Origin: an uncultured Faecalibacterium sp.
GTDB taxonomy: Bacteria; Bacillota; Clostridia; Oscillospirales; Ruminococcaceae
Reading direction: 5' to 3'
Assembly (NCBI GenBank): GCA_937917475.1
Contig: CALDNF010000133.1
Span: 1-14,533 of the forward strand
Length of the DNA stretch: 14,533 nt
This document shows positions 1 through 5,757 of this stretch, in pieces; the stretch's first letter is position 1, and each line of letters starts with the position of its first letter. Made by a program: the position numbers and the translations under genes. Below the pieces are notes generated by a model. The model saw only the letters and a list, made by a program, of their open reading frames with translations, was not told where the DNA came from and did no database searches.

Positions 1-868
1 TGCGGTTGACGACGCCGCCGCCCAGCACCTCGATCCAGCCGGTGTGCTTGCACAGGGGGCAGCCCTTGCCGCCGCACTCAAAGCAGCTCACATCCACCTC
101 GACGCTGGGCTCGGTGAAGGGGAAGTAGGACGGACGCAGGCGGGTGCGGGTATCCTTGCCGAACAGCTTCTGCACGAAGGTGTTCAGTGCGCCCTGCAGA
201 TCGCCCAGCGTGATGCCCTTATCCACCACAAGGCCCTCCATCTGATGGAACATGGGGCTATGGGTGGCGTCGGAATCCGAACGGAACACACGGCCGGGGA
301 TCAGCACCTTGATGGGCGGCTTCTGGGAGTCCATCGTGCGGATCTGACCGCCGGAGGTCTGGGTGCGGAGCAGGAATTCATCGGACAGATAGAAGGTATC
401 CTGCATATCCCGGGCGGGATGGTCCTTGGGCACGTTCAGACGGGTAAAGTTGTGGTCGTCATCCTCGATCTCAGGTGCATCCGCCACGGCAAAGCCCATG
501 CCGGAGAACACGTCAATGATCTGGTTGGTGACCAGCGTCAGAGGGTGCAGGCCACCCACAGCCCGGGTCTTTGCGGGCAGGGTGATATCCACAGTTTCAG
601 CGGCATTGCGGGCCGCCAGCTCTGCCTCCTTGACCTTTGCAGCGGCAGCATCATAGTCTGCCTGTACCTTTGCCTTGAGCTCATTGATGATCTTGCCCAT
701 GGCGGGGCGTTCTTCGGGCGCAACACTGCGCAGATTCTTCATCAGGGCGGGGATCTTGCCGTTCTTGCTCAGATATTCCTGCCAGAAAGTAGCCAGCGTT
801 TCTTTGGAAGAGACCTGGCTCAGGCTTTCAGCCGCCTGTTTTGCCAGCTCGTCGATCATTGCTTGCAT
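1..868 (-). CDS. pheS: Phenylalanine--tRNA ligase alpha subunit, 3' end missing
   Basis: Catalytic alpha subunit of the cytoplasmic alpha2beta2 enzyme that charges tRNA-Phe. The minus-strand reading frame runs open from ATG at 868 to the window edge, giving 289 codons; the family is about 340 residues, so roughly the last 50 are outside. Seen: an N-terminal helical (coiled-coil, tRNA-contacting) segment of about 85 residues, then the class II core with the HNFTRLNVPKDHPARD stretch, motif 2 (GRVFRSDSDATHSPMFHQ) and the conserved CFECGGKGC and CKHTGWIEV block near the cut. The start is supported by AAGGAGA just upstream of ATG. The gene is downstream of a T-box leader; pheT is expected immediately beyond position 1, which is family knowledge and not visible here. 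A small variation is GGGVVN after WIEVL, where many homologues have GCGMVH or similar. Identification is secure. Confidence 0.97.
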   Translation of the reverse strand, partial: MQAMIDELAKQAAESLSQVSSKETLATFWQEYLSKNGKIPALMKNLRSVAPEERPAMGKIINELKAKVQADYDAAAAKVKEAELAARNAAETVDITLPAKTRAVGGLHPLTLVTNQIIDVFSGMGFAVADAPEIEDDDHNFTRLNVPKDHPARDMQDTFYLSDEFLLRTQTSGGQIRTMDSQKPPIKVLIPGRVFRSDSDATHSPMFHQMEGLVVDKGITLGDLQGALNTFVQKLFGKDTRTRLRPSYFPFTEPSVEVDVSCFECGGKGCPLCKHTGWIEVLGGGVVNR

Positions 869-914
869 GGATGTTCTCTCCTTCTCATTTTTACGTGTTA
901 TTCAGCAGAGCAAT

Positions 915-963
915 AAAAAAGCTCCGTCCCCGGCCCGGCATCAGCCAAGCCAAGGGACGAAGC
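915..963 (-). terminator. Intrinsic terminator of the pheS T-box
   Basis: Read on the minus strand, GCTTCGTCCC (963-954) pairs with GGGACGGAGC (930-921), one G-U pair included, across a 23-nt apical region that is itself partly GC-rich. Six T follow at 920-915. It lies between the T-box motif and the pheS start, as expected for the terminator form of a T-box switch. Confidence 0.9.
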
Positions 964-1203
964 GCAAATTCACTCCGCGGTACCACCCGGTTTCCGCCTC
1001 CGGTATCCCGGTGCGGCTCTCAAACGCCGTAACGGGGCGCACCGTCCGGCCCTACTCCATCAAATTCAGGCCGGCCGCTCAGGAGTGAACTTCAGCAGCC
1101 AACCACTCGGAAGCCCTTTCAGCCGGTGAAGCTTCTCTCTTTGCCGTGGTACATCTGCCTACTCTCTCCGTCGCTGCGTTTCGAGTATTCAGGTTCATAA
1201 CCG
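915..1203 (-). promoter_or_regulatory. T-box riboswitch leader of pheS (probable Phe/UUC specifier)
   Basis: The T-box consensus GGGTGGTACCGCGG is present on the minus strand at 988-975 and should bind the NCCA end of uncharged tRNA. Upstream in the transcript are the stem I hallmarks: GGAGAGAGTAGG (the loop-E-like AGTA bulge, about 1170-1158) and, on the 3' side of stem I, CTGAAGTTCACTCC, where TTC at 1089-1087 followed by A fits a phenylalanine specifier codon. The terminator follows directly. Inferred action: uncharged tRNA-Phe stabilises the antiterminator and lets pheS be transcribed. The specifier assignment rests on position and agreement with the downstream gene, not on a computed fold. 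Confidence 0.93.
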
Positions 1204-1209
1204 AGATTC

Positions 1210-1238
1210 ATCTTACCACATTTCGCCGCCGTTTGCAA
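1210..1238 (-). promoter_or_regulatory. Promoter of the pheS T-box transcript
   Basis: Minus strand TTGCAA (1238-1233), 17-bp spacer, TAAGAT (1215-1210) with an extended TGG just before the -10. Start of transcription is expected near 1203, just ahead of stem I of the T-box. Confidence 0.8.
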
Positions 1239-1273
1239 GCCGGGACCGCATTTTTTGCACAAGTTTTAAGGTT

Positions 1274-1301
1274 TTGCTTGCTTTTCTCTGCCCGATATGA
1301 T
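1274..1301 (+). promoter_or_regulatory. Candidate promoter of the MFS leader transcript
   Basis: TTGCTT (1274-1279), 16-bp spacer, TATGAT (1296-1301). It points away from pheS and would start a transcript near 1308, about 390 nt before the MFS start codon. It is the only convincing promoter I see for the MFS gene. Confidence 0.55.
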
Positions 1302-1343
1302 ATGGTTAACACAACGTTTTACTGAAAGGAAGGTACACCTGAG

Positions 1344-1388
1344 ATGGGTTGGAACGGCTATGTTTTCTTCAAAAAAGGAAACCCCTAA
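1344..1388 (+). CDS. Possible 14-residue leader peptide upstream of the MFS exporter
   Basis: A very short frame, ATG to TAA, encoding MGWNGYVFFKKGNP. AAAGGAAGG ends about 10 nt before the ATG, a good ribosome binding site. It starts about 36 nt after the predicted transcription start and ends about 175 nt before an intrinsic terminator that itself precedes the exporter gene. Short leader peptides in this position control transcription of several drug exporters and ribosome-protection genes in Firmicutes by ribosome stalling (established for that class). Whether this one is translated or stalls is inference. The peptide is rich in aromatic residues (W, Y, F, F) and ends K-K-G-N-P. I do not recognise the sequence. 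An alternative is a chance frame in an untranslated leader; conservation in related strains would decide. Confidence 0.4.
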   Translation: MGWNGYVFFKKGNP

Positions 1389-1418
1389 GCTTTTCCGGTT
1401 CGAAGTGTACCCTTTTTA

Positions 1419-1469
1419 CCCTCTCAGTCTGCTTCGTAGCCAGCTCTCCCAAAGGGCGAGTCATTGGCA
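1419..1469 (+). repeat. Dispersed palindromic repeat, copy A
   Basis: Begins CCCTCTCAGTCTGCTTCGT, continues AGCCAGCTCTCCCAAAGGG and ends ATTGGCA. Its core folds as CTC(T)CCC-AAA-GGG(C)GAG at 1444-1460. It matches copy B inside rmuC (4368-4423, opposite strand) along its whole length with a 3-nt gap. A second hairpin follows directly (GCAAG 1476-1480 with CTTGC 1509-1513, inner CGCC/GGCG), which may be the rest of the same element. Confidence 0.7.
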
Positions 1470-1537
1470 TGTCAGGCAAGTTTTCGCCTCTTGGTTTAGG
1501 CGGTGGGCCTTGCGGTCTTGGGTAAATTGTTCTTTTC

Positions 1538-1580
1538 AGCAAAGCGTGGAGCATGATTTTTTGCGCCGCTTAGCTTTGCT
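1538..1580 (+). promoter_or_regulatory. Candidate antiterminator pairing in the MFS leader
   Basis: AGCAAAGC (1538-1545) is the exact complement of GCTTTGCT (1573-1580), which forms the upper stem and loop of the terminator at 1564-1588. The two pairings are mutually exclusive, the arrangement expected of an attenuator. No folding energies were calculated. Confidence 0.45.
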
Positions 1581-1593
1581 ATGCGGCGTTTTT
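1564..1593 (+). terminator. Intrinsic terminator inside the leader of the MFS gene
   Basis: CGCCGC (1564-1569), T, TAGC, TTT loop, GCTA, T, GCGGCG (1583-1588), then TTTTTGTTTTG. The stem is 6 + 4 base pairs with a single T-T mismatch. No complete gene precedes it on this strand apart from the possible leader peptide, so it must act on the leader transcript of the downstream exporter. Confidence 0.8.
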
Positions 1594-1695
1594 GTTTTGT
1601 TCCGCCAAAAGGGTACACAGCACCGCTGCACCTGCTGAAAAATGCATGGTGCAGCCCGGACGGAAGATTTTCTCTCTTCAGAAAGGTCGTACCCA

Positions 1696-2883
1696 ATGAA
1701 CATCAAAAAGCAGCTTGGCTGCGTTTATATTTCCAGCTTTTTCTCCGGCCTGCGGATCAGCGACGCCGTGTGGGTGGCCCTGCTGGCGGCCCGGGGCTTT
1801 TCCCTCTGGGAGATTGGTCTGGCCGAAAGCGTTTACCACGTCGTCAGCCTCTTGTGCGAAGTGCCCAGCGGAATGGCGGCGGACCTTCTGGGCCGCAAAA
1901 AGACCCTCGTTTTCGGCGGTATGCTGGTGGTTCTTGCCAATCTGATGATGGCTTTTGCACCGAGCCTCTTCTTCATCTGTTTTTCCATGGGTCTGAACGC
2001 CCTTGCAGCCACCATGTTCTCCGGAACATCCACCGCACTCCTGTACGACAGCCTGAAACAGGTTGACCGTTCCGGAGATTATATCAAGATCTCCGCCAAC
2101 GACTCTCAAATATCCATGGCTGCAAACGCTCTCGGCTCCCTTGCCAGCACATTGGAACAGTTTCTGCATTTCACCGGGTTCTACCTGCTGAGTGCGCTGT
2201 TCGAAGGCATCTCCGCCTTTTCCTTTCTTCTAATGGAAGAGCCCATCGTCACCGAGGCACAGGCCGAACGAGAACAGCAGACTTTCCGGGACCTGCCCCG
2301 GCTGTTCCGGCAGCTGGTGCGGGACAGTCTGCACGCTCTGCGCACCTGCCCGCTGGCCGTCAAACTGATTTTGTCCAGTGCCGTCATCTCCATCCCCAGC
2401 TACCTGACCAAAATGTTCCTGCAGCAGCGGCTCATTGAACTGGGCTGGCCTACCTCGCTGCTCTTCGTGCCTCTGCTGCTGGGCGGCGTGGCCTGTGTCA
2501 TCGGCACCGAGATTGCCCGGCGGCTCAAGCCCCACTCGTTCCGCTATTTTTATACCGCCTGCGCCTTACTCTGCGGCCTTGGCACCCTGCTGGTAGGCAT
2601 TGCGCCCGCCTGGGGCAGCCTTTGCAGTATGATGCTGGTGCAGGGCGTGCTGGAAGTCTATCTCCTGCACGAGAGTCAGAAACTCAACGACAACATTCCA
2701 AGCGACCAGCGGGCCACCCTTATCAGTGTGGACAGTATGGCCTACAGCCTGCTGATGATCCCTGCCAGTCCCTTCATCGGCTGGGTGGGCGATCTCTCCG
2801 GTCAGGCCGGGGCCGGGCTCATCCTGCTGGGTGCACTGGTGGCCCTGAGCGGCCTTGCCGCTTTGAAAAAATGCATCAGATAA
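1696..2883 (+). CDS. Major facilitator superfamily exporter
   Basis: A 395-residue integral membrane protein of the usual 12-helix MFS size, probably a proton-coupled exporter of drugs or metabolites. Seen: hydrophobic segments throughout; the loop 2-3 signature as GMAADLLGRKK (residues 59-69), with the conserved D, G, R and K; a charged central cytoplasmic loop at about 185-220; and a PSDQRATLISVDS stretch at 335-347 resembling the loop region of drug:H+ antiporters. I chose ATG 1696 over the in-frame ATG at 1642 because GAAAGG lies 9 nt upstream of 1696 and the extra 18 residues are hydrophilic and unlike an MFS N-terminus. It is a single-gene unit, with a promoter and attenuator-like leader upstream and a strong terminator downstream. 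The substrate cannot be told from sequence; the leader arrangement hints at an inhibitor-induced efflux pump (inference). Confidence 0.88.
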   Translation: MNIKKQLGCVYISSFFSGLRISDAVWVALLAARGFSLWEIGLAESVYHVVSLLCEVPSGMAADLLGRKKTLVFGGMLVVLANLMMAFAPSLFFICFSMGLNALAATMFSGTSTALLYDSLKQVDRSGDYIKISANDSQISMAANALGSLASTLEQFLHFTGFYLLSALFEGISAFSFLLMEEPIVTEAQAEREQQTFRDLPRLFRQLVRDSLHALRTCPLAVKLILSSAVISIPSYLTKMFLQQRLIELGWPTSLLFVPLLLGGVACVIGTEIARRLKPHSFRYFYTACALLCGLGTLLVGIAPAWGSLCSMMLVQGVLEVYLLHESQKLNDNIPSDQRATLISVDSMAYSLLMIPASPFIGWVGDLSGQAGAGLILLGALVALSGLAALKKCIR

Positions 2884-2896
2884 TTTCCAGCCGAAG

Positions 2897-2938
2897 CAAA
2901 AAGAGCGATTGCACCGAAAAATGCAATCGCTCTTTTGT
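2897..2938. terminator. Bidirectional terminator between MFS gene and flavodiiron gene
   Basis: AAGAGCGATTGC (2901-2912) and GCAATCGCTCTT (2923-2934) form a 12-bp perfect stem with a 10-nt loop. There are T residues after it on the plus strand and the complementary A-run before it, so it works for both convergent genes. Confidence 0.93.
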
Positions 2939-2947
2939 TATACTCTT

Positions 2948-4129
2948 TTACTTTGCCAGCATCTCGTCAGCCAGAGCATCCATCTGCGCTTCGGCGGCGG
3001 CATTGGCTGCACTGCGGATGGTGACCACATTCTCGCAGAGAGTCATATTCTTCATCCCTTCCAGCTCGGCTTTCATCAGCTTGGCGGCCATGGGAGCCCA
3101 AGTGCCATTCTCCATCAGGCCAACGGTACGGCTCTGGAAGTTTTTGGTCTTGAGGTGTGCCAGCAGATTTTCCATCGGCGGGAAGAGAAAGCCATCATAA
3201 GTGGCGCAGGCCAGCACCATCTTGCCGCAGCGGAATGCTTCTGTCACCGCATAGGAAACATCGGTGCGGGTCAGGTCCATCTCCACTACTTTTGCGCCCT
3301 TGGCCCGGAGTTTTTCCGCCATGGTGTGGGCGGCGTCCCGGGTATGGCCGTGGATGGAAGCACTTGCCACCAGAATCTTTTCCGGCTCCTCCGGCTTGTA
3401 GGAGGACCAGAGATCATAATAATTGAGATACTTGCTCAGGTCGCCGGTTAGTACCGGGCCGTGGAGGGGGCAGATGGTCTGGATATCCAGAGCTGCAGCC
3501 TTCTTCAACAGAGCCTGTACCTGCGGGCCGTACTTGCCCACAATGTTCAGGAAGTAGCGGCGTGCTTCACTGGCCCAATCTGCTTTCTCGTCATACCGTG
3601 CCACTGCACCGAACCGGCCAAAGCCATCGGCAGAGAAAAGGATCTTCTCGCTGGACTCATAGCTGACCATGACTTCCGGCCAATGGACCATGGGCGCAAA
3701 GACGAAGGTCAGGGTATGGCTGCCCAGAGACAGGCTCTCACCGTCCTTGACTACCACCCGGCGTTCCTTTGCAATGGCGTCTGCCCCAAAGAACTGATCC
3801 ATGTACAGGAAGGTCTTGGCGTTGCCTACCACTTTCATTTCCGGATAGAGCCCAGCCAGATGGGCAATGTTTGCGCCGTGATCCGGCTCCATGTGGGAGA
3901 CCACCAGATACTCCGGCTTCCGGCCTGCAAGGGCTTCGTCCAGATTCTCCAGCCAAGGCTCCGTTGCCCGGGCATCCACCGTATCCAGAATGGTCGTTTT
4001 CTCGTCCAGGATCACATAAGAATTGTAGCTGACGCCGGTGGGCACCGGATACTGGCTCTCAAACAGGTCAATGGTGGTATCGTCCACGCCTACACCCAGA
4101 ACGGCATCACTGATCTTATTTACACTCAT
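2948..4129 (-). CDS. fprA: Flavodiiron protein (FprA family, class A)
   Basis: Cytoplasmic enzyme that reduces O2 to water and/or NO to N2O, protecting an anaerobe; electrons usually come from rubredoxin or a similar partner (family knowledge). The 393 residues are the standard length for the two-domain class. The N-terminal beta-lactamase-like domain carries the complete diiron ligand set: H79, E81, D83 and H84 (HMEPDH), H149, D168 and H223 (LHGP). The C-terminal flavodoxin-like domain starts near residue 250, with SASIHGHTRDAA as the FMN phosphate loop. There is no C-terminal rubredoxin or flavin-reductase extension, so an external reductant is needed, and no rubredoxin gene is in the window. 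ATG 4129 follows AAAAGGGG at a normal distance. It is transcribed alone from its own promoter and ends at a shared terminator. O2 versus NO preference cannot be decided here. Confidence 0.95.
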   Translation of the reverse strand: MSVNKISDAVLGVGVDDTTIDLFESQYPVPTGVSYNSYVILDEKTTILDTVDARATEPWLENLDEALAGRKPEYLVVSHMEPDHGANIAHLAGLYPEMKVVGNAKTFLYMDQFFGADAIAKERRVVVKDGESLSLGSHTLTFVFAPMVHWPEVMVSYESSEKILFSADGFGRFGAVARYDEKADWASEARRYFLNIVGKYGPQVQALLKKAAALDIQTICPLHGPVLTGDLSKYLNYYDLWSSYKPEEPEKILVASASIHGHTRDAAHTMAEKLRAKGAKVVEMDLTRTDVSYAVTEAFRCGKMVLACATYDGFLFPPMENLLAHLKTKNFQSRTVGLMENGTWAPMAAKLMKAELEGMKNMTLCENVVTIRSAANAAAEAQMDALADEMLAK

Positions 4130-4203
4130 AATACAGCCCCTTTTCTTTTGATTGGATTGGTTTTTATCGTTAATCTTTTGTCATATTACTAGGAAGTATT
4201 CTT

Positions 4204-4232
4204 ATTATAGCACAGTCCCGCAGGAAGTGCAA
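4204..4232 (-). promoter_or_regulatory. Promoter of the flavodiiron gene
   Basis: Minus strand TTGCAC (4232-4227), 17-bp spacer ending in TGC, consensus TATAAT (4209-4204). The near-perfect match with extended -10 suggests strong expression. The 5' UTR would be about 70 nt. I saw no convincing PerR- or Rex-type operator. Confidence 0.88.
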
Positions 4233-4258
4233 TGCCTCATTTTTTGTCCAGCCTCTTT

Positions 4259-4277
4259 GTCACGTCTGCGGCGTGAC
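4259..4277. repeat. Small inverted repeat between rmuC and the flavodiiron promoter
   Basis: GTCACG (4259-4264), 7 nt, CGTGAC (4272-4277). On the minus strand it lies after the rmuC stop and about 27 bp upstream of the flavodiiron -35. No T-run follows, so it is a poor terminator; it could be a weak 3'-end hairpin for rmuC or an upstream operator. The rest of 4233-4342 shows nothing else I can name. Confidence 0.35.
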
Positions 4278-4342
4278 TTCCCTTTGCAGCAAGTGTACCG
4301 TCCCCGCAGGGCCCGCTCTGTTTTTGTTCGCTGAAGCATTCC

Positions 4343-5701
4343 TCAATTTGATTTCACTTCACCGTCCTGCCAAGGGCTCCCCCTATGGGGGAGCTGGCTG
4401 CCGTCAGGCAAACTGAGAGGGTCATCCAGTTCCAACAATGCCGCTGCGCTGGCTTCATCCAGAGACTGCACACTGCGGAGCTTCCGGCTGATGGCCCGGC
4501 TGCGGACGCCGATGAGGTTATCCAGCTCTTCGTCGGTCTGGCGGAGCCGCTGCTGCATCTTGGAAAGCCCCTGCCCAAACTTATCAAACTCCGTCTTGAC
4601 CGCACCCAGCAGCTGCCAGACCTCACCCGAACGCTTCTGGATGGCAAGGGTCTTAAAACCCATCTGCAAACTGTTCAGCAGAGCAGCCATGGTGCTGGGG
4701 CCCGCCACATTCACCTGATAGTCCCGCTGCAATACTTCCAGCAGCCCGCCGTTGACCACCTCGGCATACAGTCCCTCAAAGGGCAGGAAGAGGATACCAA
4801 AGGCAGTCGTATACGGTGGCTCCACATACTTCTGCCGGATGTCCTTGGCTTCGCTGCGGAGCACCAGCTCCAACGCATGGCGGGCATTTTCCACCGCCTG
4901 TGCATCACCGGAGGCCTGTGCATCCTGCAAGTGGGCGTAGGTGTCGCCGGGGAACTTGGAATCGATGGGGAGCCAGACGGTGCCGCCGTCAGCTCCCGGC
5001 ATCTTGATGGCATACTCCACCCGCTGGGTGCTGCCCGGAATGGTCGCCACGTTGGTCTCATACTGTTCCGGGGCCAGAATCTCTTCCAGAATTGCCCCCA
5101 GCTGAATCTCACCCAGAATTCCCCGGGTCTTGACACCCGAAAGCACCTGCTTCAGGCCACCCACATCCGCTGCAAGGTTCTGCATCTCGCCCAGACCCTT
5201 ATAGACCTGTTCCAGCTGCTCATTGACCGCCTTAAAGCTCTCGCTGACCCGCTTTTGCAGCGTATCCTGCAATTGCTCGTCTACAGTGTGCCGAATCTCA
5301 TCCAGTTTCCGGGCATTTTCTGCCTGCAGGGCAGTCATGCCCTCCGCCAGCGTCCGGCGCAGCTCTTCCAGTTTCTGGGTGTTGGCCGTCTCAAGGCTCT
5401 GCAGCCGCCGTTCCAGCGTCTGCTGCTGGCCGTTCTGGCCCTGGGCCAGCGTCGTGCTCATATTCTGCACGGCGGCTTGCAGGGTATCGCTGACGCTGCG
5501 GATGGCGGCATAATTCTGCTCTGCGGCGGCTTTCTGCTGGCGGGAAAATTCCGCTGCCTGAGCGTTCAGCTGTTGTTCTATCCAGCTTTTCAGCTCGTCG
5601 TAATCGCCGGTATTCTTCCGGCCTGAGCGATGGAGCAGCACCGCCAGCAGCAGGCAGATGGTCACCAGCAGCACGGTATACAATAACGCCAAAAGTTCCA
5701 T
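4343..5701 (-). CDS. rmuC: RmuC-family protein (DNA recombination limiting factor)
   Basis: RmuC proteins limit DNA inversion and rearrangement at repeats and carry a predicted nuclease-like core; the exact biochemical activity is not settled. This 452-residue protein has an N-terminal membrane anchor (about residues 4-23), then a long Gln/Glu/Ala-rich coiled coil to about 180. The conserved RmuC core follows (about 190-400), including the GILGEIQLGAILEEIL, LPIDSKFPGDTY and GILFLPFEGLYAEV stretches. ATG 5701 has GGGAG 8 nt upstream. It is the last gene of a probable operon, 56 nt after the transglutaminase-like gene, with a stable hairpin in between. Odd: residues 427-445 of the C-terminal tail are encoded by a dispersed palindromic repeat (4368-4423), outside the conserved core. 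No clear terminator follows. Confidence 0.93.
   Translation of the reverse strand: MELLALLYTVLLVTICLLLAVLLHRSGRKNTGDYDELKSWIEQQLNAQAAEFSRQQKAAAEQNYAAIRSVSDTLQAAVQNMSTTLAQGQNGQQQTLERRLQSLETANTQKLEELRRTLAEGMTALQAENARKLDEIRHTVDEQLQDTLQKRVSESFKAVNEQLEQVYKGLGEMQNLAADVGGLKQVLSGVKTRGILGEIQLGAILEEILAPEQYETNVATIPGSTQRVEYAIKMPGADGGTVWLPIDSKFPGDTYAHLQDAQASGDAQAVENARHALELVLRSEAKDIRQKYVEPPYTTAFGILFLPFEGLYAEVVNGGLLEVLQRDYQVNVAGPSTMAALLNSLQMGFKTLAIQKRSGEVWQLLGAVKTEFDKFGQGLSKMQQRLRQTDEELDNLIGVRSRAISRKLRSVQSLDEASAAALLELDDPLSLPDGSQLPHRGSPWQDGEVKSN
4368..4423 (-). repeat. Dispersed palindromic repeat, copy B, inside the rmuC 3' end
   Basis: On the minus strand it begins GACCCTCTCAGTTTGCC, continues CAGCCAGCTCCCCCATAGGG and ends GGGAGCCCTTGGCA. 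Its core, GCTCCCCC-TA-GGGGGAGC in plus-strand reading, is an 8-bp perfect stem. It corresponds segment by segment to copy A (1419-1469). Here it is read through in frame, giving the RmuC residues DPLSLPDGSQLPHRGSPWQ. Confidence 0.8.
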
Positions 5702-5721
5702 TCTGTTTCTCCCATACGATT

Positions 5722-5752
5722 CCGGGCCCCGCCAGAAACCAGCGAGGCCCGG
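5722..5752. repeat. Stable hairpin between the transglutaminase-like gene and rmuC
   Basis: CCGGGCCCCGC (5722-5732) and GCGAGGCCCGG (5742-5752) pair over 11 positions with one G-U/mismatch and a 9-nt loop. On the minus strand it starts just after the upstream stop codon and ends 20 nt before the rmuC start. No T-run follows in that direction, so it is more likely an mRNA-stability or processing hairpin, or a weak attenuator, than a full terminator. Confidence 0.6.
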
Positions 5753-5757
5753 TCATT

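Larger units (their letters stand above)
1405..1618. repeat. 12-bp perfect inverted repeat enclosing the MFS leader's structured region
   Basis: GTGTACCCTTTT at 1405-1416 is the exact reverse complement of AAAAGGGTACAC at 1607-1618. The arms enclose the palindromic repeat, the proposed antiterminator and the terminator. They could close a long-range stem in the leader RNA, or be terminal inverted repeats of a small non-autonomous mobile element of about 214 bp. I see no clear target-site duplication outside the arms, so the second reading is weak. Confidence 0.5.

Noticed and set aside
44..916. Long plus-strand open frame of 290 codons over pheS
   Set aside because: It is antisense to the clearly identified pheS and its translation is low-complexity His/Gly/Leu-rich with no family resemblance; a GC-rich shadow frame.
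1297..1638. 113-codon plus-strand frame in the MFS leader
   Set aside because: No suitable ribosome site, odd composition, and it runs through the palindromic repeat and the terminator; treated as noncoding leader.
1642..1695. Upstream in-frame start for the MFS protein
   Set aside because: No ribosome site at 1642 and the extra 18 residues are unlike an MFS N-terminus; ATG 1696 has GAAAGG at 9 nt.
4286..4296. AAGTGTACC motif resembling the 12-bp arm at 1405-1416
   Set aside because: Only about nine bases match and no partner arm is nearby; probably chance.
4385..5626. Plus-strand open frame of 413 codons over rmuC
   Set aside because: Antisense to rmuC, which has full RmuC core motifs and a coiled coil; the frame has no plausible ribosome site or recognisable domain.
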